Source of the DNA: Sclerodactyla briareus
Lineage: Eukaryota; Echinodermata; Holothuroidea; Dendrochirotida; Sclerodactylidae
Reading direction: 5' to 3'
Assembly: GCA_026419785.1 (NCBI GenBank)
Contig: JAODTK010005765.1
Location: forward strand, 62,001-126,000
DNA length: 64,000 bases
Shown here: positions 48,927-60,835 of the stretch, in pieces
Layout of the letters: every line of letters begins with the position of its first letter
How positions within the stretch are numbered: position 1 is the stretch's first letter
Position numbers and translations under genes: made by a program
The notes under the pieces: model-generated
The model's database searches: none
The model's input: the letters and a program-made list of their open reading frames with translations, nothing else
Told to the model about the DNA's origin: nothing

Positions 48927-49600
48927 CTAATCCAAATCATGTTCCACACAGATCCAGACCGAACAGTCCTGAAATTTGATCAGGAATACCAACCTACAAT
49001 ATTGATATCTTTCAACAGTGTCATCAGGTCTCTCTCTGACCAGTGACAGCTCTTTTTGGGTTAAGCTGTTCAGCAGCCAGGCAATGATGGACTTGTCCCA
49101 ATTCAATGTGCAGAGTTTCCTACCTATGTACTTGGAAGTGTGGCAGATCGACTTTTCCGGCAACTTTTTCCTGACAGGGCTTTACTTGCAGTTGTATTGA
49201 GCGAGGTTTTGCTGTGATGCGGGCAGACACTGGGTTTGTATCAGGAAATTTGCAATCATTGTCCTCAGTCAGCTGTAGCAGTCACATCGGACATCTTGGG
49301 AGAGTCCACTGATTAACCTTTCGGTGAAGACGTAAAATGACTGGTGTTGCTCAAGCACTGGCTGTATACAGTTTTCTTGTTTGCACCCGAGAATGACTTG
49401 GCCATTCACATCAAAAAACAACCTGGAATATGTTCTATTCAAAGGGTCTGCTGTTTGGATGTTGTCCAAGAATAATTTGCAGAGACGGTATTTTCTTTTC
49501 CTCCGTCAGCTAATCCCAGTTCTCAGACACCAGTATGCCCAAGCATCCAATATGTGGGAATATCTCCTAGATAACTGCTGACTCACCAGGCTGAACACAC
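48927..49600 (-). pseudogene. Coding-like segment with frame breaks, unknown protein
   Basis: In successive minus-strand frames: near 49,570, a DAWAYWCLRTGIS-like start; 49,469-49,269 reads LDNIQTADPLNRTYSRLFFD and VLEQHQSFYVFTERLIS; 49,163-48,927 reads GRKLCTLNWDKSIIAWLLNS and LTQKELSLVRERPDDTVERY. The composition is that of a globular protein, and the pieces are separated by stops. It could be a decayed gene, a single-exon gene damaged by assembly indels, or exons with short introns. Confidence 0.3.
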
Positions 49601-49769
49601 TTTGTAAACCCCATTATTTCTAACTTTAAGAAAATGTAAATAAATGCTCTTCTTTGTAGGGAACGCATGTTGCATTTTTTCTCACAATAGCTCACCCCCC
49701 CATCTATAACTTCCCTATTAACCTTGCAGGACAAGAGATGCCCCTCCCTCAATAACACGTGCCTCATTT

Positions 49770-50160
49770 AGTCAATGACTAGTCCATGATAACAGTGACC
49801 AAGTATCATAGCAATCCACCTAATCTGTATATTTCCATAATACATACATAACCGTTCATTATATCCCGAACCAGAGTAGATAGCACTAGTTCATGATACA
49901 CCAACTGAGTATGATGGTACTCCACCTTACTTTAGAAGCCTTTTGCAGCTCCATATGCCCTTAACCCCAAATCAGCTGTCTGTTAAATCCCCTGTAGGTA
50001 ATCCTTGATAACGCTGACTGACACCTCTTGCAGATTTTTCAGATCATATATGCACTTTGATTACCTTTGCCCTTGAATGAATCACCTGGAAACCCAGTCT
50101 ATGATAACACGGACTGATTAGGATGGTGGTAATCCAACCCATTAAAGGGAGAGACCATTT
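49770..50160 (+). repeat. Degenerate tandem repeat (about 110 bp)
   Basis: TCCATGATAACAGTGACCAA (49,781), TTCATGATACACCAACTGAG (49,891), TTGATAACGCTGACTGA (about 50,007) and TCTATGATAACACGGACTGA (about 50,098) recur. Each is followed by a GGTAATCCACCTTA-like block. Confidence 0.5.
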
Positions 50161-50634
50161 TGCATATTTTGCAGTTTTGTCTTTACATAACACACCTGAT
50201 TGCCTTTAGACCCCGTAAATAAGATGTCCCAGAGCCAATTAAAACATTGTGTTGGAGGTTCAACCAACATCTAGAGGAACCAGAATAGCTTGTTCGCGAC
50301 AACGCTAAAAATGCAAATATACACTTTTTGTCTTTTTGCAAGATATATTTACAATACAAGTAGTAACAACACTTTTCTTCAGATTTGACAAGGGAAAAAT
50401 GTTGGCTATACATATCCACAATTATAATACTTGGATGCACCTGCCTTGGCACTAGGCACAACCTAATGAGAATGGTGCCATATCAGATTCCACTTCCAGA
50501 AATTTTTCTACACCCGTGGATCTTCATTCTACAGAAACGTACAGAATTCCAAGTACACCAGTATTTAAGCTCAATTACCCATGCAGGAGGCATGACTAAC
50601 AAAATTGGGAATTTTTTGTCTATGATGGCATTTC
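50161..50634. other. Unassigned sequence
   Basis: No gene is supported here. The 120-codon plus frame at 50,385-50,747 runs into the family B head and has no motif. Confidence 0.35.
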
Positions 50635-51450
50635 CTAACCAGAAAGCCAAAAGGCTAGGTGATTTCTTGACTCTCTGCCACACCCGACCAACACAAGGAC
50701 AAATGGGAGACGTGTACCAGCTCAGTCAGGGGAAAGATATCGTCTGACAAATTTCACATTCAGTTTCAACAATCCATAGAGGTTCCTATACTCTGCATAA
50801 GATAAGCTACACACTAATTTCAAGGAATCTGGTGACTCAACAAACAATAGGGTGCATGTAACTCATTATGACTATGACCCTGACCCAATAGATAGGTTAT
50901 GTTAATCATCTGGGGAAACAAACAATACAAAAAACAATAGGTTGGTTCCTGTACTCCCATAGAAAAGCTACACACCAAATTTCAACCCGATCAGACTACA
51001 CCATTCTGGCTTATCATGTTCACAAGGTTTTCAGACTTCTATACTCTGTGTGACCTCTGACCTGACCCAAAACAATAGGGTCAGTGTAATCATCATGTGG
51101 GAGTACACATTACACAAGGTATGCTTAATACCCATCTCGGTGGAGTCGAGGTATCGAGTCACAGCAAATTGGGCCAAAGTGTTGAATTTTCACAACTTTC
51201 CTATCTTTGACCAAATACGAACCCGATCAGACAATCATTCTGGGACTTATCGTGTTCACAAGGTTTTCAGACTGTGACCTCTGACTGACCTCAAAACAAT
51301 GGGGTCATGTAACTCAGCATGGGAAACACACATACAAGTATGAGTTCATCCAATCCAGGTGGGGTCGAGTATCGTGTTCACAAGCCAGCGTTACATATCA
51401 CACCACACACACTGTCATACTGCAAGATTCTTTGACTTCGTGAAGGAATT
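50635..51450 (+). repeat. Family B element, copy 2 (short)
   Basis: Head ACCAGAAAGCCAAAAGGCTA at 50,638, with an AGCC-AAAA-GGCT hairpin, then about two monomers (AACAATAGGG..., GACCTCTGACCTGACC, GGGGTCGAG). A short CA tract at about 51,403-51,415 precedes the tail hairpin TTCTTTGAC-TTC-GTGAAGGAA at 51,428-51,448. Confidence 0.7.
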
Positions 51451-51452
51451 AA

Positions 51453-53640
51453 AAACCAGAAAGCCAAAAGGCTTAGTGATTCCTTGAAATGGGATAAATG
51501 GAGATTGTACGAGCTCATTATATGCAGGAAGGATTAGACATTTCTCACAGATTTCCCATTTTTCACAAAAATTGACACCATTCGACAAAACCACGTGGGG
51601 TTCCTTGTACTGTCTCTTTGATTGAGATATTGACTACACACTCAAAATTTCAACTTGATAGATCAAGCAGCTGGACTTATCATGTTTGCCTCGGACCTGA
51701 CACCAAAATAATAGGGTTCTTGTAATCCCCATAAGAAAACTACACACCAAACTAAGCTTCATCGGACCGACGTTCTGAACTCATCGTTTTACAAGGATTC
51801 CACACTTTGACCTCTGGTGACCTCAGATGACATTTACCTGACCCCAAAACAATAGGTATCATGTAACTAAATATGGGGAACACACATCCACGTATAGCTT
51901 CATCCATGGCAGTGCTCGAGTTAGGTTGTTTCAAGCCAAAATTGGACAAAACATTAAAGGTGTAAACAAAAATTTTTGACAATTTCCTAATTTCTCTCAG
52001 AAAGGTCCCCCAAACAACACCAGAAATATAGGGTTATTGTACCCCCATTAGAAAGGCTACAAACCAAATTACAGATTGATCGGACAATGTTCTAATCTTA
52101 TCATGTTTACAATGATTTCAGACTTTGACTTCTGGGAACTCAATGATATTTGACCTGACCCCAAAACAATAGGGATCATGTACTAATATGGGGAAACACA
52201 CTACCAAGTATGAGCTTCATCCATGCAGGTGGTTCAGTTAGGTTGTTACAGCAAATGACAAAATATCAATTTTTGACTATTTCCCATTTTCTCTTCCCAA
52301 AAATGACCCCCAATCAAAAACAAAAACCCCCAAAAAACCGTATGGTTCTGTTACTCCCCATAGTAAAGCTACAACACACACCAAATTTCGCTTGATCGGA
52401 CCAACTGTTTTGACTTATCGTGTTTAACAAGATTTTCAGACTTGACAATCTCTTGTGACCTCAGTAACCTTCGACCTGACCCACCAAAACAATAGGGATC
52501 ATGGTACCATCATGGGGGAAGCCACCTAATAATTGAGCTCAATCATCCAGGTGGGGTTGAAGTCAGTGTGTTTTACATGCAAAATTGCCGAAATATCATT
52601 TTTGACTATTTTCCTATTCCTCCCAAAAAATGACCCCAACGCAACCAAAACATAGGGTTCTTGTACTCCCCATAAGAAAGCTACCACCAATTTCAGCTTG
52701 ATCGGAAAACCAACTGTTTTGGACTTATATCGTGTTTACAAGATTTCAGACTTTGACCTCTGGTGACCTCAAATGACCTTTTACCTGACCCCAAAACAAT
52801 ATGGTCATGTACTCATCATGGGAACACAACATACCAAGTTATAAACTCAATCATCCAGGATGGTTTATGTTAGTGGTGTTTTACAAGCCAATTGGGGCAA
52901 TAATCAATTTTTTGTGACTATTCCTATTTCTCCCCAAAAAGGACCCTCAATCAACACCCAAAACAATAGGGTCTTGTACGTCCCCATAAACAGCTACACA
53001 CACACCAAATTTCAGCTTGTATCGGACCAACTGTTTTGGACTTATAATCGTGTTAACAAGGATTTCGGACTTTGACCTCTGTGACCTCAGATGACCTTGA
53101 CCTGAACCCCAAAACATATGGATCTATGTTACTCATCATGGGGAACACACATACCAAGTATAAACTCAATCCATCCAGGTGGGTTTGAGTGATTGTGTTA
53201 CAAGACAAAAAATGGCAAAATAATCAATTTGGCTATTTCATAATTTCCCCCAAAAAGGCCCTCAATCAACAACCAAACAATAGGGTTGATTGTACTCCCA
53301 GAAGAAAGCTACACCACCAAAATTTCAGCTTGATCGGACCAACTTGTTTTGGGACTTCTCGTGTGTACAAGGATTTCGGACTTTGACCTCTGGTGAACTC
53401 AAATGACCTTTGACTGACCCCCAAAACTAGCGGCATCATGTACTCATCATGGGGAACCCACACAACCAAGTATGAGCTCATCCATCCAGGTGGGGTCGAG
53501 TTTTTATAGTGTTACAAGCAAAGCGTCAACAACATACACACACACACACACACATACACACACACCCCACACATACACACATACGACATGACTACATAGC
53601 TGATATTTCCTCGACTTTGTAAGGAAATCAAAAAACTCAG
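51453..53640 (+). repeat. Family B element, copy 3 (long)
   Basis: Head ACCAGAAAGCCAAAAGGCTT at 51,456, a few bases after the tail of copy 2. There are about six monomers of roughly 310-325 bp. The TCATGTACTCATCATGGGGA-type block recurs near 51,855, 52,170, 52,498, 52,805, 53,130 and 53,438. Then come a (CA)n tract at 53,537-53,583 and the tail hairpin TTTCCTCGAC-TT-TGTAAGGAAA near 53,606-53,628. Same architecture as 885-2,955. Confidence 0.8.
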
Positions 53641-54875
53641 TCTTGAAATTGAAATAAAAATTATACATATGCGACTTGAGCATTTCTTACAATGATGGAA
53701 GCACGAATATTTCCAAAGATACCACAGGTTATAGAGGGTGTGAATGTGTTTTGTATCACTAGAGGACAACGTACAAAATGAAACCATATACATCCTAAAT
53801 TTTTTAATCGAAACATGTGACAAGATATGTAGGTAGTAGGTTTTCTATTGGATTCTTGCCGAGCAGCTAGAGGGATGGATCCAACTCAAGGCACAGCAGG
53901 AGTGGAGACTGGTTTACGAGGATACTGTATACCTTGTTGTCAGCTGCAATCCTTTAACAGGTACCCGGAATAAGGCAATGCCTCTCTGACAGTACCTACA
54001 GCTGTGAGGATTAATGGCAACATCGGAAAACAAATTGTGATTTGCCTTCCTCATTTGTCTCCGCTTCAATCAGGGGCAATATAAGAGTTACAGTTTGTAG
54101 TCTTCGGTATGACTCACCTGAGTGGTAAGCCATTGCTCCACTAACTGTGCAAACCCTTGGAATTACAGATGCGGCTTTCCATTTCCACAATAACTGTTAT
54201 AGCATCCCATTCGCATTCTTGGAACTGGGAAGTGGAAAAATCTTACTCCACTTTTTCACAATACTCGCAAGTGGTGATATTCAACCAACTGAGGTGAAGA
54301 TTTGAAGGCGATGCCCAAATAATTTGGGACAATCATCTTGGAGATTAGAACATTACAGCATAAATTACCACAAGTTGGCACCAACTGATACATAAAGAGC
54401 AAACTTTGAGGCAAACAAGCTGATCGTTTGAATGAACGTTAATCAAGGGATTTTTTCCCTAACCAAGGTCATGTATAGTAATGTTTACCAATATAAATTG
54501 AGAATTGCCATATGAGCATGAATTTCATCTCTTTCCCTGTTGTTATTGGTGGATTTTTCCATAACCAATAATAAGTTTAATAGGTCCTGTGCTTCCATAT
54601 TTCAATAATACAGGGGTGTTTCCAATTACGTTTATGAAGGAACCATATTAATTTCCCATTTTCATTCCTTTTTACTGGAGGCAATTCATGAGTGGGAAAG
54701 TCGTGATTTATGGGGTTTACAAGTTAAATGGGGGGGGGGGGGGGGGGGGAACAACAAAAGTACAATGGGGTCCCATGGAATAGTTCAAAGTGGTTCTCAC
54801 AATTGAAATGGATGCCACATACGGAACCGTGTAATGAGTGTCAATGCAAATGGTGTAACAAGCTATGGCTGGGAT
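53641..54875. other. Unassigned sequence with poly(G) run
   Basis: No gene is supported here. A run of about 19 G lies at 54,731-54,749. Confidence 0.4.
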
Positions 54876-54879
54876 CAAA

Positions 54880-55380
54880 ATAGGAAGGCGACCGCCACTA
54901 GTGTCTTGCACTCAGACACCCTATATAATGGCCTCCAGTGACCATGGTTTTAATCCATAAAATGTGAAAACAAATTAAGATTATACCTGTAAACTTTCAT
55001 GTAATGAGAAAAACATAATTTGCATATATGCTAATTGTTCACATGGAATACCCTCAACTCTACTGTTTAGTATGTTGAGACTATTAGTAGTGTCAGACAA
55101 TCAAACAACTTTTTAAAGATGCATAATTTATGCAAGTTAGACTAGCATGTACTATGCCGAGAATCTAATCAGTTTGTGTTCACTTCATAGATGTCTGCCA
55201 TGTACACTGTACAGCATCACCAAAGCATTCACTGAGAAGATATCTAGTACAATGGCTCTTGGAACAGTATTTTGGGCTCACAAAAATATTCCACTATGTA
55301 CCACCACACACAATTTCAGCATGTGGGCATTCACGGTTCAGGAGATATCATGACCAACACACTGACAGATTGAGGGACAA
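54880..55380 (+). repeat. Family A element, diverged or truncated copy
   Basis: A GAAGGCGACCGCCACTAGTG head at 54,886, a GGCCTCCAGTGACCATGG monomer, TTTGCATATATGCTAATTG, and then GAATCTAATCAGTTTGTGTT and ACAATTTCAGCATGTGGGCA resemble the 3' leader. The CA tract is reduced to CCAACACACTGAC. Confidence 0.5.
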
Positions 55381-55876
55381 GCGCACTATTACGCCTTTCC
55401 CTGAACCAAATTTAATTTATCCTTGTGAATACAATCTTCCATTTTCCTGCCATAAAACTATGAAATGGCACATTTGCTGTGTTGAGCAACATTTGCACCA
55501 TGAACCCCTTCCTTTCGTTGACCAATGCACACTGGACAGCTTGAACAGGCCCCTGTCCATTGTTACAACCAAAGTGCCCTCTGGGGTCAAATTCTGACTA
55601 ATCTATGGATTAAGAGGAATTCACCACCTTATATTAGTAAAAATCGCTTGTTTCCCGTCAACATTTTTCCTATTCAGTCCTGATTAAAATTATATCCTCA
55701 CTGTCAACATGCCCAGTTATCTCTTTCTATTCAGCTCAGTTATGATCATTTGTGATATAACAAACACAAACTTTAGTTTCCCTATTTCTGTGTGCCCTGA
55801 ATATCTCCTGCTCTGAAACCTTTCCTCCTTCTTCATCTTCTGATTGTGTTGTATCAAACAATCCTTTTGAACTCAC

Positions 55877-55973
55877 AATTCTCTTGAGTTTCTCGTACAA
55901 CGTTCATAGATTCCCTCTATAGGCACAACTTCTGGGAGCTCGGCTCTGGCTCTCTTGATGATGTTCTTGGGCC
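55877..55973 (-). CDS. Candidate coding exon downstream of PAF1, unknown
   Basis: The minus-strand acceptor CTTCGTCAG lies just above 55,973 and a consensus donor GTGAGT just below 55,877. The frame reads GPKNIIKRARAELPEVVPIE followed by GIYER. A one-base shift then gives LYEKLKRI to the donor. It could be a further 3' PAF1 exon or a separate gene on the same strand. It does not resemble the PAF1 C-termini I know, so I favour a separate gene. Confidence 0.35.
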
Positions 55974-56204
55974 CTGACGAAGTCCTCTCCACTTATATAT
56001 CTCTCATGATCTAACAATTTCCAAGGACCAGATCATTCTCTCGGTGTTCACACGCACTGACGACAGACACCTCTGAGACTTATTATTCTCATTAAGGAGT
56101 ATCTTGATGTTCTCAGACTCACGATTCCATTGCTGCATTATATTCTTCATCATCTCACAGACTTTGGATCATTTCAGGCCCAACAGATGTTTTCAGGCAC
56201 TCAC

Positions 56205-56877
56205 CGCGGATTCTTCATCACTGTTCGCCACCAATATTTCCTGCTCATCCTCCTTGCGATGGTCCTCTCCTGCTCCTCCCTCTCCTCAATCGTCTACCCC
56301 TGAGCCTCCTCCCTGTCACTACCTTCCCCACCCTCTGCATCACTGCCTGCACCACCCCGCCATCACTGCCCTCCTCCCCCCTCTGTCACTGCTCTCATCC
56401 TGTGCCTCGCCATCACTCGCCTCTCTCCCCCCTCCTCCTGCTCTCCCGCATCGCTGTCTTCCTGCCTCTCGCCTCCGTCGACACTCCCCCGATCGCTCTC
56501 CTCCCCATCCTGCCCGTTTCTTCCTGTCACTCCTGCCTCCTGCTCCCCACCATCTTCACCCCTGTCACTGTCTGCCTCGCCTCGCTCCCCATCATGTTCC
56601 ATCTCCTCTTCGTCATCTCCGGCTTCACGCTCCTCTCCTGACTCTTGTTCGCCACCCGAAGCTGCCTGCTCACCCCCTGATTCTTCCTGCTCACCCCCTG
56701 AAGCCGCCTGCTCACCCCCTGAAGTCGCCTGCTCTCCTGTATCGGACCCCTCATGCTCGCCTGTGTCAGAGCCTGCCTGCTCCTCGGCATCGGACCCAGC
56801 CTGCTCTCCACGTTCCTCGTCGTTTCCTTCTTTGTCGCTGTCAGCTGATGCTCTGCCTTCATCGCCACTGGCTTCCT
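56205..56877 (-). CDS. PAF1: PAF1 exon (acidic C-terminal tail)
   Basis: The acceptor TGTAGAG|AGG at 56,878 supplies two bases that complete a Glu codon after the preceding phase-1 exon. The donor CCGCG|GTGAGT lies just below 56,205. The frame encodes a long Ser/Glu/Asp/Gly tail with an internal GEQAASGG/GEQEESGG-type 8-residue repeat (about 56,640-56,780). A stop appears at 56,361-56,363, but acidic sequence continues in neighbouring frames (AGSDAEGGEGSDREEAQG, then AGEDHRKEDEQEILVANSDE). This implies frameshifts in G-rich repeats between about 56,290 and 56,363. The antisense 267-codon frame here is a shadow. Confidence 0.75.
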
Positions 56878-56904
56878 CTCTACAAGAGGACAAATAGAAG
56901 TTTA

Positions 56905-57450
56905 TAGTTAGACTGTGACTGCATCAGGAGAAGCACCAGATAAGGCCTGTATTTACAGGAATAACCTAGTGAGGTCTGCTGAAAATATTTGATCGGTTAA
57001 ACTGTCAAATCACACACAATTGGTTATTCAGGTTAGACATTAGCCAATCACACTTCTTAATTTCCAATTCAAAGGTGTTCGATATCTATAAGATTGATCA
57101 GATGATTCAGATCATATGAACATGTCTCCAGTTACAAAGACAGCCATCATTCAATGGGAGTCAATTATCAACTTTTGTCAAAAACATCTCACCTCTACAA
57201 AGTACTGCCAAGGAATTGAATCCAAATATGAATAACCCCATCCTTTCTCTTGTTATACCTTACTCTGACATTTTATCAGTATTTAGTCACCAAAATCAAA
57301 GACATTCCTGTCAGCCTATTGTCCTTGTCATAGGCATACAGGACAAAGAAATTAGGGCTTCAGGGAAACTAAATATGTACCCGACTACCCAAGTTGCATG
57401 AAGTTGCCGCAATTCATGTTCATGAGTGTTGAGAGATTGTTTGCACTTTT
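56905..57450 (-). other. PAF1 intron, unique part
   Basis: Intronic sequence between the two acidic exons. No feature seen. Confidence 0.5.
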
Positions 57451-57469
57451 TGAGGCAATCAATAAACCA

Positions 57470-58195
57470 GACAGGCGATCGCCCCCAGTGTCTCGCCTGG
57501 TTGCCACAATCACAGTAGTTTCTTCCATCAGTCACCATGCAAACAATTATGAGGCATTCCATGGGTTGCTTCCAAATTAGCATTAATAAGCTTATTAATC
57601 AGTGACTAATTTCAAATTCATAAGAACTGATTGTTGACCATGTCTACCAAAGGAGTATCAGTTTCGCGAAAACGTTACTGATATTGACTAAATTATGCAA
57701 ATCAGGCACAATACTCAACTTCCATCAACCCATTTTCTCCTTTTAAATCTCAGGACCAATGGTGGATAACACCTAATACGTTTGATGGGAATCCAACTAA
57801 CTCGAACATGGAAGCAAACTATACACCTTGAATAACCCCCAGTGACTTCAGTTAATGTTGAAAATTTGGGGGAAATAAAGGTAGACCATACCATCAAGCT
57901 TCATGAAAATCAAACAACTTTTGAAATTTGAAATAAACTAGGCAAAATAGATGCACTGAATGACATCCAGTGACCTCCAGTCCATGGTAAAAATGTTGGA
58001 GAGTAAAGGTGAGCCATACCCATCAAGTTTCATGAAAATCTGGCAAACTTCAAAATCATGCATTGAATTATGCAAATTAGACATGTTGAATGACCTCCAT
58101 GTTAAAAATATTGGCACTAAAGGTAAACCATAACCACCAGGTTTCATGAAAATCCGACAAACTTTGAAATTTTGCCTTATTAAGTTTAGATCTCA
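57470..58195 (+). repeat. Family A element inside a PAF1 intron, 3'-truncated
   Basis: Head CAGGCGATCGCCCCCAGTGT at 57,474, leader CACCATGCAAACAATTATGA at 57,534, then monomers with GAATAACCCCCAGTGACTTC (57,830), GAATGACATCCAGTGACCTC (57,957) and GAATGACCTCCATG (58,088). They are spaced about 128 bp apart, each with ATTATGCAAATTAG- and ACCATACCCATCAAGTTTCA-type blocks. The 3' leader, CA tract and tail hairpin are absent. It lies antisense to the gene. Confidence 0.75.
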
Positions 58196-58305
58196 TTATT
58201 AAGTTTAGAAAGCACTGTCCCACTGCAAATGTCTGATAATAACAGCATCATCAAGTATTCCATTAAATGTGATCGGGATGAGTGTTAAACCCATCTCTGT
58301 CTTAC

Positions 58306-58459
58306 CTGAGCCCTCAGCTGCCTCTTGTTCTTTGTCTTCTTCGTTCTCCTCTCCCGACCCTTGACCTTTCTCTTCCTCTCCTTCCTCTCCGCCCTCCCCT
58401 TCCTCTTCTTCCTCCTCATCTTCAGGTAAGATGTTCTCGAGTTGTGACAGTCTTGCTTC
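58306..58459 (-). CDS. PAF1: PAF1 exon (EARLSQLEN and acidic stretch)
   Basis: The acceptor TCTGTCGATAG ends at 58,460 and the donor CAG|GTAAGA starts at 58,305. The 154-bp exon is fully open: EARLSQLENILPEDEEEEEE followed by Gly/Glu repeats and SGEENEEDKEQEAAEGS. It matches the 'EAQEARxxQLENxEPEEEEEEE' region of PAF1. It begins in phase 0 and ends in phase 1. Confidence 0.9.
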
Positions 58460-60732
58460 CTATCGACAGAGGAACAGCATGAAAATGATAACATTACAAG
58501 TTCGGTCATGGGCCGATGCCAATGCCAAGAGAAATATTGGTAATTATTTTTTTACATACCTATTTGAGGCTCAAGTTCCCCTTTGGTTCAGCAAATGTTA
58601 ATGTGAACACTACTTATACCAGAGCGGATTAGCTGAATTGCTGTGGGAGAAATGTTGTTGATTTTTCCCTTGAGCAAGTTGCTCTATCTCCATATGCTCT
58701 TTCTGACCCAGTGACCCAGTTGCTGATTGTGGCCCTACAAGGAACTCGTACAATCAGCAGCTGTATTAAAGTTCCATTCAGCCTTCATTTTATGTCCTCC
58801 TTTCCAGCCACAAAGCTACCCCATACTGTAGTAATCTATGTATCGACTGATATGAAAACTACAACTGGATTTTTTTTTTGAAATGATATTATTTGGTCAA
58901 AATTTGTTCATTTCATGGAATAGGCCCCTGTGGCAAATGATACATTTGTTATGGCCGTCCGACTTTTTGGAAAATTAGCAAATGATCACCATTTTCTCCG
59001 AAATAGAAATGATTGGAGTGCTGTAATTTTGACTGAAATTCTTCTTGTAGATGAGGTATCAAACGATGGCAATCATTTCCAGAATCATTGATGCTTATTT
59101 TCCCGGATATTGCAGAGGCTGAATGAAACTTTAACTGCTGCCAGTAACTCTAAGGAATTGTCGGTTCCTTGACTGGAGTTGTGAATGTAAAGCACCCAAG
59201 ACAAGTAAGATACCCCAAAGAGCACAATATAGGCACCCAGATCTATATGACCACAGGTATTGGACTGAAGTTAGTTAGTTTCTTGGCATTAGTGGCCGTT
59301 AGGGAAGTCAATATAGGTTTGGTTTTCAGAACCAGACATAGGGATGGATTTATACTATATAGAGACAAGAATTTCCTGTATACTTCATAGTTTGCCCATT
59401 GGTTTTGTGTAGAGGGAAAATGCCATTTTACTGCATTTGCAGTATAAAGCAGAACATTCCTGCGACTACTTTACATAGGCCTCTATTTAGAGACATTGTT
59501 ATGGACAGGGTATGTAGGAGCCCAATTTAATTTGGGGAGGAGGGTGGAACAACTTGAATAACTCGGGTACAAGGGGGGGGGGGGGGGATTGGATATGAGC
59601 GGATGGCACCACTGGTTGTCCAGATGCGGAAGATGGAATGTTTTGGGCAATATGGACCCCATCAGATTGCAGGGAAATAGGCTTGTGCTGCCCTCGATGG
59701 TTGCATTATTACTATATATATATATAGATATATATATAAGATGTATGTACCAAATTCGATTTTATGATTGATAATTTTTCGGTGGCCAGAACACCCTTTC
59801 TCATCTCCTCCCTCGTCCACTAATCTCACGAATTGGGTCAGGCAAGCAAGCCAACTTTGATTTGGTTGCTCTATTGTTTCAAAGGCGACTGGATCAATAT
59901 CTAAAGTAAAGGCAAATACTGATGATGTGAACTTCAGTTGACTCCTGTTAGAAGCTCTTTCACTTCCAATTTACTAGATCACACTATAGCCACTAATAAC
60001 AATATGTTCCTCGAATTATTACAGGTTATCGTTCCATTTGTGGCCCTAAGGGTAAGATTAAAGAATCAAATCATCAAAACATTGAGAGAGCATCATATTG
60101 AGGGGAGAATCTGAACCTAAGCACCTAGTACAGAGCTTGTTATGATGCCTATTGAAGTAAATCATGGTGATGCAACAGATCATCTTTAAACGACCCGCAG
60201 ATGGAAAGGGAAAATAACAAAATTTGAGATCTGTCAAGTTATGTATTCCACCTAAATGAATTTCACCCTAACGGATTATGTCACCACAGTAACGAAGGTT
60301 GCCCATTGACGTTACACAGATAGCAGATATTTGCCCCATTATCGCAGAAAAATAGTAGTTATTATTCATAAAAATGAAATGAATCTCTCATATATTGTGA
60401 AACAATTGTCAGAATTTCAAACAGATCCCATGTAGTTTTTTCCCTAGTTTGTGAAAATACATGTTTTGGATTGTTCTTGATTTACACAGGGTCCCCGGAT
60501 CTCTTGTGACGACACAGGGAACATTGCTTCATAGCGGAATTGTCTCCTTTTCACACTCGAATCGGTGAGGTTGGGGTTTCCTAAATATACTAGAATAGTC
60601 ACGAGATAGCAGAAGGAATGTTTACATGACGATTGTACCTCAATGAACGCAGATCCTAGAAGACTGATAAATGGCTGAAATTTAAATTCGAACCAATAAT
60701 TATACAATGAGCATTCTAGAGGAGTGACAGAC
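58460..60732 (-). other. PAF1 intron
   Basis: About 2.3 kb. It contains a poly(G) run (about 59,573-59,587) and a (TA)n tract (59,713-59,738). No internal exon is recognised. Confidence 0.5.
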
Positions 60733-60835
60733 TTGTAAAGCCAGTTTCCTGTTTCCTGAGAACTTTCCTGTGTGTTCACCACTAGCACTGAGTTCTTGAT
60801 AACCCTCCTTCACTGCTCCTCTTTCTGACCGGACC
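60733..60835 (-). CDS. PAF1: PAF1 exon (VRLSKRRAKAG...VVKHR...KELxxQ segment)
   Basis: The acceptor TTTCCCAG ends at 60,836. The first G completes the Arg codon of ETR|V, giving VRSERGAV, corresponding to VRLSKRRA of the family. After frame shifts, NSVLVV and, with one base removed, VVKHR and ELALQ can be read, matching 'TNALLVVKHR...KELEAQ'. The exon is 103 bp, within one codon of the expected 106. It ends CTTTACAA|GTCTGT in phase 0, as needed to join EARLSQLEN. The donor is weak. Individual frames are broken, so it was identified by aligned pieces plus exon length and phases. Confidence 0.7.

Noticed and set aside
56104..56907. Longest open frame in the window (267 codons, plus strand)
   Set aside because: It is antisense to the acidic PAF1 exon. 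Its Pro/Leu/Ser/His composition is the complement of GAG/GAA-rich codons.
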